DNA of 64,000 bases from Arthrobacter sp. MYb213 (GTDB lineage: Bacteria; Actinomycetota; Actinomycetes; Actinomycetales; Micrococcaceae), in assembly GCF_002979915.1 (NCBI RefSeq), contig NZ_PCQA01000001.1, forward strand, positions 806,001 through 870,000, written 5' to 3'. The notes beneath the pieces were generated by a model. That model saw nothing but the letters and a program-made list of their open reading frames with translations, had not been told where the DNA came from and made no database searches. Position numbers and translations under genes: made by a program. Numbering within the stretch: position 1 is the first letter of the stretch; every line of letters starts with the position of its first letter. Positions 25,410-33,861 of the stretch are shown in pieces.

Positions 25410-26756
25410 ATGTTCTACATGACTACCTCGTGGAAGCAGCCGGCACTTCTGGTCGCCTTGGCGCTCTGCGCATATCTGGTTCCAATCTCTACCAACGGAG
25501 CCTGGATCCTACTTGCCCCGGTCGCTGCGATCTGCAGTTATCTAGCGGGACGGCATGTAGCTTCATTGGCCCATGGTCTGTTGGCCTTCGGTGTGGGCCT
25601 ATTGGCCGCCGCGGTCACGCTTGTCTTCTCTGCGTCCGTGAGCCTGTTGACCTTCGCATTAAATATCCTGACCGGGGTGGTGCTCTTCGCGCTTCTGCCT
25701 TGGTGGATCGGCAGGGGCCGGCGCAATTCATCCCTCTTCCGTGCCCAGGAACGCCGGTATGTGGTGGTGCAGGCGGCACTGCGCGAGCGCGCGCGTATTA
25801 CTGAGGCAATGCACGACCAGTTGGGCCATGATCTAGCGTTGCTCGCCTTGCAGGCTGGCGGGTTGCAGATTTCTTTAGACAAGGGAACTCCCGCTCATGA
25901 GCAGGCATCCAAGATCCGTAGCCAGGCTGACGAGGCTATAGAGCATCTGCATCAGATCATTGGTGTTCTGCATGAGGCTGGCGAGCAGGCGCCCTTGGAA
26001 CCTGCGGGCATGGATCTTGACCGGCTCGTGGAGCAGACGAGGTCAAAGGGCATGGACATCAGGTTCACCCGTCTGGGTTCTCCGCCAGCCACAGGCGGCG
26101 CCAGATTGCTTCATCAGGTGGCCCAGGAGGCGCTAACCAATGCGGCGAAGTACGCACCTCACGCCGCTGTGGACATGGTTCTAGATGCCCGAAGCAATCC
26201 ATCTATCCTGCGCATTTCTAATCCTTTGACGGGAGAGGTGCCAACAACCCGTTCGGGAGCCACCGGGCTTGCCTCACTGCGTACGGCTCTTGAAGCGCAA
26301 GGTGGCTCGCTGCGAGTTAACCAATCCGGAAAACGATTTGAGCTCATCGCCATGATTGCGCAACCGAAGCATGGTGACTCCGAACCTGCCCGCGAACAAC
26401 CGGTGAAGCGTCGGAGTCGCCTGGCCATCATCTTATTGCCGATTCTCGCCATGGTGGTCATAGCCACCGGTCTTTTGCTACTTCAAAATGCCACGTACCG
26501 GGCAACGGCGCTACACCCCACGGATTTCCAAGACCTAACAACCGGCATGACTCACGACGAAGTTGACCAGATTGTCCACGCCAAAGGGCTGGATGAGCCA
26601 TTGCCCGTCATCGACGAGCCAACGCCACCAGCCGAGGCTCAATGCCGTTACTACGCCGCACGTACCGGAGTGCTGGATCTGGGCAGTGAAATGTTTCGGC
26701 TTTGCTTTACCGCAGATTCGCTGGTTTCCGCCGACCATCTCTATCCAACACGCTAA
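25410..26756 (+). CDS. NarL-system sensor histidine kinase with extra C-terminal module
   Basis: A 448-residue kinase. Four to five membrane helices occupy residues 1-110; a HisKA_3 dimerisation helix follows with the phospho-acceptor in RITEAMHDQLGHDLALLALQAGG (His at about 147); the ATPase domain shows QEALTNAAKYAPH and GATGLASLRTALEAQGGSL. Unusually the protein continues after the ATPase domain with KRRSR, a membrane helix (LAIILLPILAMVVIATGLLLL) and about 80 residues starting HPTDFQDLTTGMTHDEVDQI, which ends outside the membrane. ATG 25410 or 25419 may be the start; no clear ribosome-binding site. The response regulator follows after 15 nt. Confidence 0.9.
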   Translation: MFYMTTSWKQPALLVALALCAYLVPISTNGAWILLAPVAAICSYLAGRHVASLAHGLLAFGVGLLAAAVTLVFSASVSLLTFALNILTGVVLFALLPWWIGRGRRNSSLFRAQERRYVVVQAALRERARITEAMHDQLGHDLALLALQAGGLQISLDKGTPAHEQASKIRSQADEAIEHLHQIIGVLHEAGEQAPLEPAGMDLDRLVEQTRSKGMDIRFTRLGSPPATGGARLLHQVAQEALTNAAKYAPHAAVDMVLDARSNPSILRISNPLTGEVPTTRSGATGLASLRTALEAQGGSLRVNQSGKRFELIAMIAQPKHGDSEPAREQPVKRRSRLAIILLPILAMVVIATGLLLLQNATYRATALHPTDFQDLTTGMTHDEVDQIVHAKGLDEPLPVIDEPTPPAEAQCRYYAARTGVLDLGSEMFRLCFTADSLVSADHLYPTR

Positions 26757-26771
26757 GCCGAGGAACCACCT

Positions 26772-27440
26772 ATGACGATGTCTTCACCTATCAGAATCTT
26801 GCTGGTCGACGACGATGCGCTGATCCGCGCCGGGCTCCGCGCAATCCTGACCAGCGACCAGCAGATTTCCATCATCGGCGAGGCAGAAAACGGAGTGCGC
26901 GCCTTAGAGTTGGTCGAACGCCTAAACCCAGTCGTGATCCTCATGGATATCCGTATGCCACAACTTGATGGGCTCGGCGCAATGGAAGCCATATTGCAGG
27001 TAAATCCGGAAGCCAAGGTGCTGATCCTGACCACCTTTGGCGAGGAAGATTACATTGACCGGGCGATGACCGGTGGTGCCGCAGGGTTCATGCTCAAGAG
27101 CTCCGGACCGGAGGAGCTGTTGGGTGCGGTCCATGCGGTAGCCGAGGGAGCCGCAGCACTTTCCCCGCGTATAGCCCGGCGGGTCATCGATAAGGTACGC
27201 AGTATTGATAGCGCGTCACTTGCTGCAGCCAAAGAGTTGGTCCAAGGTCTAACCCCTCGCGAACAAGAAGTACTCTCCCTCGTTGGGGCAAGTTTCACCA
27301 ACGCAGAGATTGCGGCTCGGCTGGTGCTCACCGAGGCGACGGTCAAGGGTCATATGACCGCCGTCTTACTCAAGCTCAAAGCACGTAACCGCGTGGACGC
27401 TGCGTTGATTGCCTACAAGGCTGGAATAGTAACCTCCTAA
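26772..27440 (+). CDS. NarL/LuxR-family response regulator
   Basis: A 222-residue protein. The receiver domain has the acidic pocket LLVDDD, the phospho-acceptor Asp in VVILMDIRMPQLDG (about residue 60) and the Lys in GFMLKSSGPEEL. The C-terminal LuxR-type helix-turn-helix is LTPREQEVLSLVGASFTNAE to TVKGHMTAVLLKLKARNRVDA. It is co-transcribed with the kinase and most likely controls the divergent ABC transporter. Confidence 0.95.
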   Translation: MTMSSPIRILLVDDDALIRAGLRAILTSDQQISIIGEAENGVRALELVERLNPVVILMDIRMPQLDGLGAMEAILQVNPEAKVLILTTFGEEDYIDRAMTGGAAGFMLKSSGPEELLGAVHAVAEGAAALSPRIARRVIDKVRSIDSASLAAAKELVQGLTPREQEVLSLVGASFTNAEIAARLVLTEATVKGHMTAVLLKLKARNRVDAALIAYKAGIVTS

Positions 27441-27501
27441 AATTCCCACGTGTCCGACGCCATATCTATGTCTTGGGAATATCTGACACGTCAACTTGTT
27501 A

Positions 27502-27521
27502 TTACATGCATACGCATATAA
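27502..27521. promoter_or_regulatory. Candidate operator for LLM/MarR operon
   Basis: TTACATGC (27502-27509) and GCATATAA (27514-27521) form an inverted repeat with 7 of 8 paired positions and a 4-bp spacer, 45 bp before the LLM oxidoreductase start. The MarR protein of the same operon is the obvious candidate ligand. Confidence 0.5.
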
Positions 27522-27565
27522 ATTAGAGGTAAGAGCAAAAGGTACCTCAACACCAAGGAGTGGAC

Positions 27566-28702
27566 ATGCAATTCGGAGTCTTTTCAGTCAGTGACATCAC
27601 CCGCGATCCAACCACCGGTAAGATCCCTACCGAAAAAGAGCGCATCGACGCTTCGGTAGCGATCGCTAAGAAGGTCGAAGACATCGGCATGGATGTCTTC
27701 GCCATTGGCGAGCACCACAACCGCCCATTCTTCTCGTCCTCCCCCACCACTACGCTGGCCTACATCGCCGCGCAGACCGAACGCATCATCCTTTCCACGG
27801 CGACCACCTTGATCACCACCAACGACCCAGTGAAGATCGCTGAAGACTTCGCGATGCTGCAGAACCTTTCCGGCGGACGTGTTGACCTTGTTCTAGGACG
27901 CGGTAACACCGGCCCGGTCTACCCATGGTTCGGTAAGAACATGCAGGACTCGGTCAACCTGACGGTTGAGAACTACAACCTGCTGCGCAGGCTCTGGGAT
28001 GAGGACGTAGTGAACTGGGAAGGTAAGTTCCGTACCCCGCTGCAGAACTTCACCTCGACCCCACGTCCGCTAGATGATGTGGCACCATTCGTCTGGCACG
28101 GTTCCATCCGCACCCCACAGGTTGCGGAGATCGCCGCGTACTACGGTGATGGATTCTTTGCCAACAACATCTTCTGGCCAAAGGAACACTACAAGCAGCT
28201 CATTGACCTCTACCGTGAGCGTTACGAGCACTACGGACACGGCAAGGCACACCAGGCGGTTGTTGGTCTAGGCGGCCAGTTCTACATGGCTAAGGATTCC
28301 CAGCAGGCAGTCAAGGAATTCCGCCCCTACTTCGATAACGCCCCGGTCTATGGCAATGGCCCATCGATGGAAGACTTCACCGCACAGACTCCCCTAACTG
28401 TGGGCTCCCCACAGCAGGTACTGGAGAAGACCTTGAGCTTCCAGGAGTACTTCGGCGACTACCAGCGCCAGCTCTTCCTCATCGACCACGCAGGCCTTCC
28501 ACTGAAGACCGTGCTGAACCAATTGGATATGTTCGGCGAGTACGTCCTACCGGAGCTGAAGAAGGAAATGGCCTCGCGTGCAGCTCCTGATATCGCGCCA
28601 GCTCCAACTCACGCCGGACGAGTGGCCGCGCGCAACGCTAAACTGGTAGTTGAGCAAGCCAACGCCCCTAAGGAGCCAGAAGTCAGTGACCGGGACCAGT
28701 AA
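27566..28702 (+). CDS. LLM-class flavin-dependent oxidoreductase
   Basis: A 378-residue luciferase-like monooxygenase fold protein. Diagnostic segments are FAIGEHHNRPFFSSSPTTTL, ISTA-like LSTATTLITTNDPVKIAEDFA, and LSGGRVDLVLGRGNTGPVYPWFG. It matches the CE1758-type FMN-dependent subfamily of corynebacteria and relatives. ATG 27566 is chosen because AAGGAG lies 5 nt upstream. Substrate unknown. Codon use is strongly biased, suggesting good expression. The next gene, a MarR regulator, overlaps its 3' end by 17 nt. Confidence 0.9.
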   Translation: MQFGVFSVSDITRDPTTGKIPTEKERIDASVAIAKKVEDIGMDVFAIGEHHNRPFFSSSPTTTLAYIAAQTERIILSTATTLITTNDPVKIAEDFAMLQNLSGGRVDLVLGRGNTGPVYPWFGKNMQDSVNLTVENYNLLRRLWDEDVVNWEGKFRTPLQNFTSTPRPLDDVAPFVWHGSIRTPQVAEIAAYYGDGFFANNIFWPKEHYKQLIDLYRERYEHYGHGKAHQAVVGLGGQFYMAKDSQQAVKEFRPYFDNAPVYGNGPSMEDFTAQTPLTVGSPQQVLEKTLSFQEYFGDYQRQLFLIDHAGLPLKTVLNQLDMFGEYVLPELKKEMASRAAPDIAPAPTHAGRVAARNAKLVVEQANAPKEPEVSDRDQ

Positions 28703-29144
28703 CACCCAAGCATCACTCAAGGTCACCACAGATGCGTGGGAGGCACTCTTTCGAGCGCAGGTCGCGGTGATGAGGCAGATTACCACCATGCCTGAGTTCG
28801 CGAAGCTCTCACTGCGCGAGTACGACGTACTGTTCAATCTGCGCCATGCTCCGGAAAATGAGACTCGGCTAGTTGATTTGAATAAGCATCTGCTGATCTC
28901 CCAGCCGAGTTTGAGTCGGATGATCACCCGCCTCGAAGAGCGCGGGCTGGTCAGCCGTTGCACCGATCCAAGCGATCAGCGTGCCAGCCGGCTGAAGCTC
29001 ACCGAAGCAGGTCTGTCCATGCAGCGGGATATCGGCCGAGCCCACGTCAAGCAGTTACACCTGTTGTTAGGTGATGCGATGAGCGAGGAAGAATTCATTG
29101 AATTACAGCGCTTGAGCACTAAGCTACACAACGCGGTGGAATAG
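28686..29144 (+). CDS. MarR-family regulator
   Basis: A 152-residue winged-helix protein with LVDLNKHLLISQPSLSRMIT recognition region and the wing SDQRASRLKLTEAG. GTG 28686 is chosen as start because AAGGAG (28670-28675) lies 10 nt upstream inside the preceding gene; the overlap with the LLM oxidoreductase gene is 17 nt. It probably controls its own operon through the inverted repeat at 27502-27521. Confidence 0.88.
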   Translation: MTGTSNTQASLKVTTDAWEALFRAQVAVMRQITTMPEFAKLSLREYDVLFNLRHAPENETRLVDLNKHLLISQPSLSRMITRLEERGLVSRCTDPSDQRASRLKLTEAGLSMQRDIGRAHVKQLHLLLGDAMSEEEFIELQRLSTKLHNAVE

Positions 29145-29157
29145 ACGCCACACTTCA

Positions 29158-29194
29158 AAAGGGTTATCAATTCATACAGAATTGGTAGCCCTTT
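29158..29194 (+). terminator. Terminator after marR
   Basis: AAAGGGTTATCAATTC and GAATTGGTAGCCCTTT arms (two imperfect positions) with a 5-nt loop, 14 nt past the stop codon. Confidence 0.75.
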
Positions 29195-29261
29195 GGTGTT
29201 GCCAGATCAGCGAGTTCAAGTATCGTCGATCGTATCAACCCCACGATTTTCAGGAGTCGTC

Positions 29262-29591
29262 GTGAACGAGGCAACACATCTGCTGATCCACCGCTACCGT
29301 CCAGGCACCGGCCCACAACCGCCGAGTGAAGACTTTGATGAAGAAATGCTCCAGTGGGAGGCGTTGGATACGAGGTTGAAAGCCGAGGGGGTTCTCATCT
29401 CGTCGTTTGCGCTCCAAGACCGCGGGATCCTGCACACCCCAGATTCCACCCTTGCCTTGGACACCGAAGCAGAGATTATTTTTGCGGTGCACGCGATAAA
29501 GGTTGGTGTCGAGCATGAGGCACAGGAATTCGCTCGACTGATGCCGCATCTAGACTATGGCAGCGTGGAGATCCGGCCCCTTATGGATTAG
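29262..29591 (+). CDS. YCII-related small protein
   Basis: A 109-residue protein that fits the YCII/DGPF family in length and layout: an N-terminal strand LLIHRY, a helix with QWEALDTRLKAEGVLISSFAL, a central loop and the C-terminal VEIRPLMD. Members have a ferredoxin-like fold and often sit near ECF sigma factors; none is seen here. GTG 29262 has CAGGAG 5 nt upstream. Activity unknown. Confidence 0.7.
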   Translation: MNEATHLLIHRYRPGTGPQPPSEDFDEEMLQWEALDTRLKAEGVLISSFALQDRGILHTPDSTLALDTEAEIIFAVHAIKVGVEHEAQEFARLMPHLDYGSVEIRPLMD

Positions 29592-29597
29592 TGGTGG

Positions 29598-30074
29598 TTA
29601 CTTGTAGAAGCCTTCACGTAAGTTAATCCCGTGTTCCAGCCAGATCTTCATAGCAGTTAACATCCCAGTCCATCCTTCGCAGTTTCCAAAAGCTCCGGTT
29701 AATCCCTGCGGCGTGGGCAGCCAGCCTGCCTCGGTGATCTCCACCTTGGTGCGTGTGCCACCGTCAACAGACTCAAATTCGAAGGTGACGGTATTTAATC
29801 CGTCGTCTGACGCCACTCCTTCCCCGGCCCACCTCAGCACAATCCTTTCGTCTTGAATCGTTTGCACAACCTGCACAGGGAAACGGCCGGGGAAATCATG
29901 AAAATCCCAGCTAACCTCTGCGCCTGTTTCCAAGCGACCTTTGGCGCCTCCGGTAGTGAAGTATGCGGACAACTGTTGCGGATCTGCGACCGCTTCATAC
30001 ACTTCGTGGCTGGTCTTGGAGATATGTCCTGAAACGGTGAATGACAGTGGTTCAGAAGGCTGTGGTGTATCCAT
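29598..30074 (-). CDS. SRPBCC / AHSA1-type protein
   Basis: A 158-residue START-like domain protein. The family pattern is visible as ISKTSHEVYEAVADPQQLSAY, TGGAKGRLETGAEVSWDFHDFPG, VTFEFESVDGGTRTKVEITEAGW and GCEGWTGMLTAMKIWLEHGINL. Such proteins bind small hydrophobic ligands or act as Hsp90 activator homologues; none is assigned here. It converges on the YCII gene with a 6-bp gap. Confidence 0.85.
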   Translation of the reverse strand: MDTPQPSEPLSFTVSGHISKTSHEVYEAVADPQQLSAYFTTGGAKGRLETGAEVSWDFHDFPGRFPVQVVQTIQDERIVLRWAGEGVASDDGLNTVTFEFESVDGGTRTKVEITEAGWLPTPQGLTGAFGNCEGWTGMLTAMKIWLEHGINLREGFYK

Positions 30075-30345
30075 ACTTTATGGTCTACCGCCTGAGCGCA
30101 CCACCGTCAATGCTTTGCCGCCAGTTGAAAGCTCGGTTTGCAACACGATTGCTTCCCGCCAACCAACATCATGAGGTAGAAATCCTGGTAGGGCACTGAC
30201 TATCGATTACGCCACCCAACAAACTTTAGTTTTCCGGATGTCGAAAGTCAGGGACTGCTACCAAGCTTGTTAGATTCCGAATAGCGCAGTTGTAAACCTG
30301 ACAGCCGCGGCGACATCCATCTATGCCTGCTCGAAGGTTGCCTCA

Positions 30346-30735
30346 GTGAATCTATTGGACACAATTTCGATCATCGGCGAGATCATTGCTTGGGTCGGAC
30401 TCAGCTTAGGCCTGCTCTGCTTTCTGCTCGCAAAGCAATATAAGCGAAAGAAAGCCAGCGCGGTCTATCTTGATGCTTTCGTATTCTCCGAAGGAAATGT
30501 CACCTCGGTCCGTTGGATGGCCCCGGATGGAATGCATGAACGTCCACTGACCCACACTGAACGACGCGTTATGGAACACGGGTGGCAAACAGTCCTCGTG
30601 GACATTAAAACTTATCGAAGGCTGATGCGCCGCGATCCGCAGGAGCCGCTGGAGATCTTTTCTATGTTGGCAAAGTTCTTGCTCGGTGCCGGGGTGTTGG
30701 GTTTCGCGCTATCGTGGTTATCAATCTTCGACTAA
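30346..30735 (+). CDS. Small membrane protein, unrecognised
   Basis: A 129-residue protein with membrane helices at about residues 8-30 (IGEIIAWVGLSLGLLCFLLA) and 107-127 (LAKFLLGAGVLGFALSWLSIF), and a soluble middle part with GNVTSVRWMAPDGMHERPLT. GTG start with GAAGG upstream. I do not recognise a family. The two helices flank a cytoplasmic or outside loop of about 75 residues. Confidence 0.7.
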   Translation: MNLLDTISIIGEIIAWVGLSLGLLCFLLAKQYKRKKASAVYLDAFVFSEGNVTSVRWMAPDGMHERPLTHTERRVMEHGWQTVLVDIKTYRRLMRRDPQEPLEIFSMLAKFLLGAGVLGFALSWLSIFD

Positions 30736-30749
30736 CCGCTACGCATGAC

Positions 30750-31262
30750 TCAACAGCCGTAAGGTGCTGCGTAACGGTAGCGTCCGGTAGGCAGCGCTCG
30801 CTCGTTGAAGACTCGAACCATGAAGTTATCTCCCCATGCTGGCTCGCTAGGAAAAATTCCGCGAGCCATAGCTGGCTCGTAGCCGAATCGTTTGTAATAT
30901 CCGGTATCACCAAGCAATACGATTCCCGCCACATGCTCACTTTCCGCACGGTCGGCAATTGCCTGCATCAATGCGGTACCGGCGCCCTTGCTCTGGAATT
31001 CAGGAGCTACGACAAGTGGACCCAGGCCCAGAAGTTTATGCTTGCCGTCAATGGTTCCCCAAGTGGCAATCACGTGAGCGATGACCGTCTTGTCATTCGT
31101 GGCTACCAGGGAAAAGGTTGGTGAATAGCCGTCGCATTCAAAGAGTTGCTGGACCAGCCCAACTTCCATTGGTTCAACCAGATGGTCATCTTTGCTGAAC
31201 GCCGCATGCGTCACAGCATAGATTCCCGCTCTGTCATCGAAGACTTCTTGCCTGATCTGCAT
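30750..31262 (-). CDS. GNAT-family N-acetyltransferase
   Basis: A 170-residue acetyl-CoA-dependent acetyltransferase of the COG3153 type. Acetyl-CoA binding is visible in LLGLGPLVVAPEFQSKGAGTALMQ (motif A) and the C-terminal GIVLLGDTGYYKRFGYEPA. Substrate unknown. Converges on the preceding small membrane protein gene. Confidence 0.9.
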   Translation of the reverse strand: MQIRQEVFDDRAGIYAVTHAAFSKDDHLVEPMEVGLVQQLFECDGYSPTFSLVATNDKTVIAHVIATWGTIDGKHKLLGLGPLVVAPEFQSKGAGTALMQAIADRAESEHVAGIVLLGDTGYYKRFGYEPAMARGIFPSEPAWGDNFMVRVFNERALPTGRYRYAAPYGC

Positions 31263-31504
31263 GTTGGTAACTTACCAAAATTACGGTCCAGATGGAGATT
31301 CGTTTCTTTGCTGGACTTTATGCTTGCACTGCACTAGACAAGACTCAAAACGACATCCGACCAGTAAATTTATATAATTTCGCCGAAACAGAGCCAAACA
31401 ATCGAGAGAGGAAAGTTGCGGACCCGTTCAGCGCCCCTCTTGCCCCAAGATGCTAGATAGTGATCGAATGGACCATCATCACTTGGACAACGGAGCGACT
31501 TCAG

Positions 31505-32962
31505 ATGCCCAAATATACTGGCCCAAAGATTCTCACCGCCATGGCGGTTGGCGCAATACTTTCCCTAGGCACACTGCCCGGCGCAGCTGTAGCCGCCGGA
31601 CTACCTGCCACGGTGCAATCCGCTGCTTCGGTAACCTCCGCTTCCACACTGGCGCCGGCGAACACTAACTCGATCTCCGTAGCCGCGGCACGGAGCATTG
31701 ATCGCAATCCAAATCACCTGGATGTCTTCGTTAACAAGAGCTACCCGCTCAAACCAGCGAAGTACGCGCCAAAGACCAAAACCGTCAGCGGAACCGGTAT
31801 CAGCCTTCGCACTGAAGCTACCACCGCCTACAACAAGATGGTGAAGGCAGCCAAAAAGTCTGGCGTACGCGTCAAGCTCATTAGCGGCTACCGTTCATAC
31901 AATCGCCAAGCCCAGCTGTTCAACCAATACACGAGGCTTTACGGCAAGAAGTATGCCGAACGTATCTCAGCTAAGCCAGGCACCAGCGAACACCAGACTG
32001 GGCTTGCCGCAGACGTAGGAAACTACAACGGTGCGTGCGCATTGCAGTCCTGCTTTGAAAATACTCCGGTGGGCAAATGGATGAAGAAGAACGCCCACAA
32101 GTACGGGTTCATCCTGCGTTATCCCAAGGGCCAAGAATCCATTACCGGCTACGCCTACGAGCCATGGCATTTTCGCTATGTAGGCACGTCCTTAGCTAAG
32201 TCCTACAAGAACTCTGGCGCAAAAACTTTTGAGCACTACCACGGTGTAGCCACTACCAAGAAGAGCTCCCCTAAAGCTGGTAAGGGCACCGCAAAGACCA
32301 CAGCGAACCTGAACATGCGCTCAGGTGCAGGGGCAAGCAACCGCGTCATTTTCACCATCCCTCAGGGCAAGAACGTCAAGCTCACAGGCTCTAAGAAAGC
32401 TGATTGGTATCAAGTCACCTATAGTTCCAAGACCGGTTGGGTGTCCGGAACGTACTTGAGCAATATCTCGATGCCAAAGAGCGAAACGAAAAAGAAAGAG
32501 ACTAAGAAAAAGGAGAGCAAGAAGTCATCACCCAAGACCAACGGCTCTTCAAAGAAAACCACGGCGAATCTAAATATGCGCTCCGGTGCGGGCGCCAGCA
32601 ACCGCGTCATTCTCACCATTCCAAAGGGTAAGACTGTCAAGGCTACGGGCAAGACCAAGTCCGGTTGGTTGCAGGTGACTTACAAATCGAAGACTGGATG
32701 GGTCTCGGGCACCTACCTCAGTAATACCTCGGCGCCTAAGAAGTCGAAGCCTAAGACGGAGAGCTCACCGAAGAAAAAGTTCAAGACCAAGAAGACCACC
32801 GCGAACCTTAATATGCGGAGCGGTAATAGCACCAAGAAGAAGGTCTTCTTGACTATCCCGAAGGGCAAAACAGTTGAAATCACCGGGTCGAAGAAATCGG
32901 GCTGGTACCCGGTGAAGTACAAGTCGAAGAAGGGCTGGGTTTCGGCCACTTACCTGAAGTAA
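31505..32962 (+). CDS. VanY-type D-Ala-D-Ala carboxypeptidase with three SH3 repeats
   Basis: A 485-residue exported cell-wall enzyme. A signal peptide (residues 1-33) is followed by a low-complexity linker and the M15B peptidase domain (about 80-230) with zinc ligands in GTSEHQTGLAADVG and EPWHFRYVG and the upstream VKLISGYRSYNRQAQLF. Three bacterial SH3 domains follow, each with TTANLNMRSG and KTGWVSGTYLS-like ends, joined by Lys/Ser-rich linkers. It trims the D-Ala from peptidoglycan stems; SH3 repeats anchor it to the wall. ATG 31505 is preferred to a GTG/ATG further upstream because CGGAG lies 9-13 nt before it. Confidence 0.93.
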   Translation: MPKYTGPKILTAMAVGAILSLGTLPGAAVAAGLPATVQSAASVTSASTLAPANTNSISVAAARSIDRNPNHLDVFVNKSYPLKPAKYAPKTKTVSGTGISLRTEATTAYNKMVKAAKKSGVRVKLISGYRSYNRQAQLFNQYTRLYGKKYAERISAKPGTSEHQTGLAADVGNYNGACALQSCFENTPVGKWMKKNAHKYGFILRYPKGQESITGYAYEPWHFRYVGTSLAKSYKNSGAKTFEHYHGVATTKKSSPKAGKGTAKTTANLNMRSGAGASNRVIFTIPQGKNVKLTGSKKADWYQVTYSSKTGWVSGTYLSNISMPKSETKKKETKKKESKKSSPKTNGSSKKTTANLNMRSGAGASNRVILTIPKGKTVKATGKTKSGWLQVTYKSKTGWVSGTYLSNTSAPKKSKPKTESSPKKKFKTKKTTANLNMRSGNSTKKKVFLTIPKGKTVEITGSKKSGWYPVKYKSKKGWVSATYLK

Positions 32963-33048
32963 AGAGGTGAGCAGATCCGCGTCGCCGGACTTCGGAGCCT
33001 ATGGCTACGCGGCAGCCATACATAGATTCACTTGACCGCAATTCATGA

Positions 33049-33861
33049 TCACTGCGACAAGGCGCTCACCATATGATGCCTACCCCAGGGCAACACCAAT
33101 GGTTTATGAGTCGTAGGATCCTCGATGACTCTGCAGTTCAGCCCAAAGACTTGGTGCACCACGTCTTGGGTGAGGATAGCGGCTGGATTTCCCTGTGCTC
33201 GGATACTCCCATCCCGCATAGCCACCAGGTAGTCGGCGTAGCGCGCCGCCAGATTCAAATCGTGCAGAACCATCACTATGGTGGTTCCTTTGGTCCGATT
33301 CAGATCTGTGAGCAGATCCAAGACTTCAACTTGGTGATTGATGTCCAAAAAAGTCGTCGGTTCGTCTAACAGGAGTATCTGCGTCTGCTGAGCGAGCGCC
33401 ATGGCAATCCAGACTCGTTGACGCTGACCTCCGGAAAGCTCATCTACGGGGCGATCTGCCAGTTCTGCCGTGGTTGTAAGTTCCAAGGCTTCGGCCACTG
33501 CTTCATCATCCTGCCGTGACCAACGGGAAAAAATTCCCTGGTGAGGTTGCCGTCCGCGGCCAACCAGGTCTGCTACGGTAATGCCTTCTGGTGCAATGGG
33601 ATTTTGCGGCAATAGCCCCAGTACCCGGGCCAGAGCTTTCGCCTGCATTTGATGGATCATTTTGCCATCTAGCAGCACCCGTCCAAGTTGGGGAACCAGC
33701 AATCTCGACATGGAACGCAGAAGTGTCGATTTCCCGCACGCGTTGGGTCCGACGATGGTAGTGATTTGTCCCGCAGGAATTTCCAGCCCCAGCTGATGGA
33801 TCACTGAACGGTCGCCATAGCCTACTTGGAGATCTTCGATGACTAGTTCAGGGTTTGGCAT
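33049..33861 (-). CDS. Iron-siderophore ABC transporter ATPase (FepC/FecE type)
   Basis: A 270-residue ATPase with Walker A VGPNACGKSTLLRSMSRLL, signature LSGGQRQRVWIAMALAQQ and Walker B ILLLDEPTTFLD, as in ferric-siderophore importers. It is the last gene of a four-gene minus-strand operon; its start abuts the stop of the preceding permease gene (1-nt overlap). Confidence 0.95.
   Translation of the reverse strand: MPNPELVIEDLQVGYGDRSVIHQLGLEIPAGQITTIVGPNACGKSTLLRSMSRLLVPQLGRVLLDGKMIHQMQAKALARVLGLLPQNPIAPEGITVADLVGRGRQPHQGIFSRWSRQDDEAVAEALELTTTAELADRPVDELSGGQRQRVWIAMALAQQTQILLLDEPTTFLDINHQVEVLDLLTDLNRTKGTTIVMVLHDLNLAARYADYLVAMRDGSIRAQGNPAAILTQDVVHQVFGLNCRVIEDPTTHKPLVLPWGRHHMVSALSQ

Noticed and set aside
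27445-27490. Hairpin ACGTGTC...GACACGT after the response regulator as an operator
   Set aside because: Its place 10-50 nt after the stop codon and large loop fit a weak terminator as well; not enough to call either.
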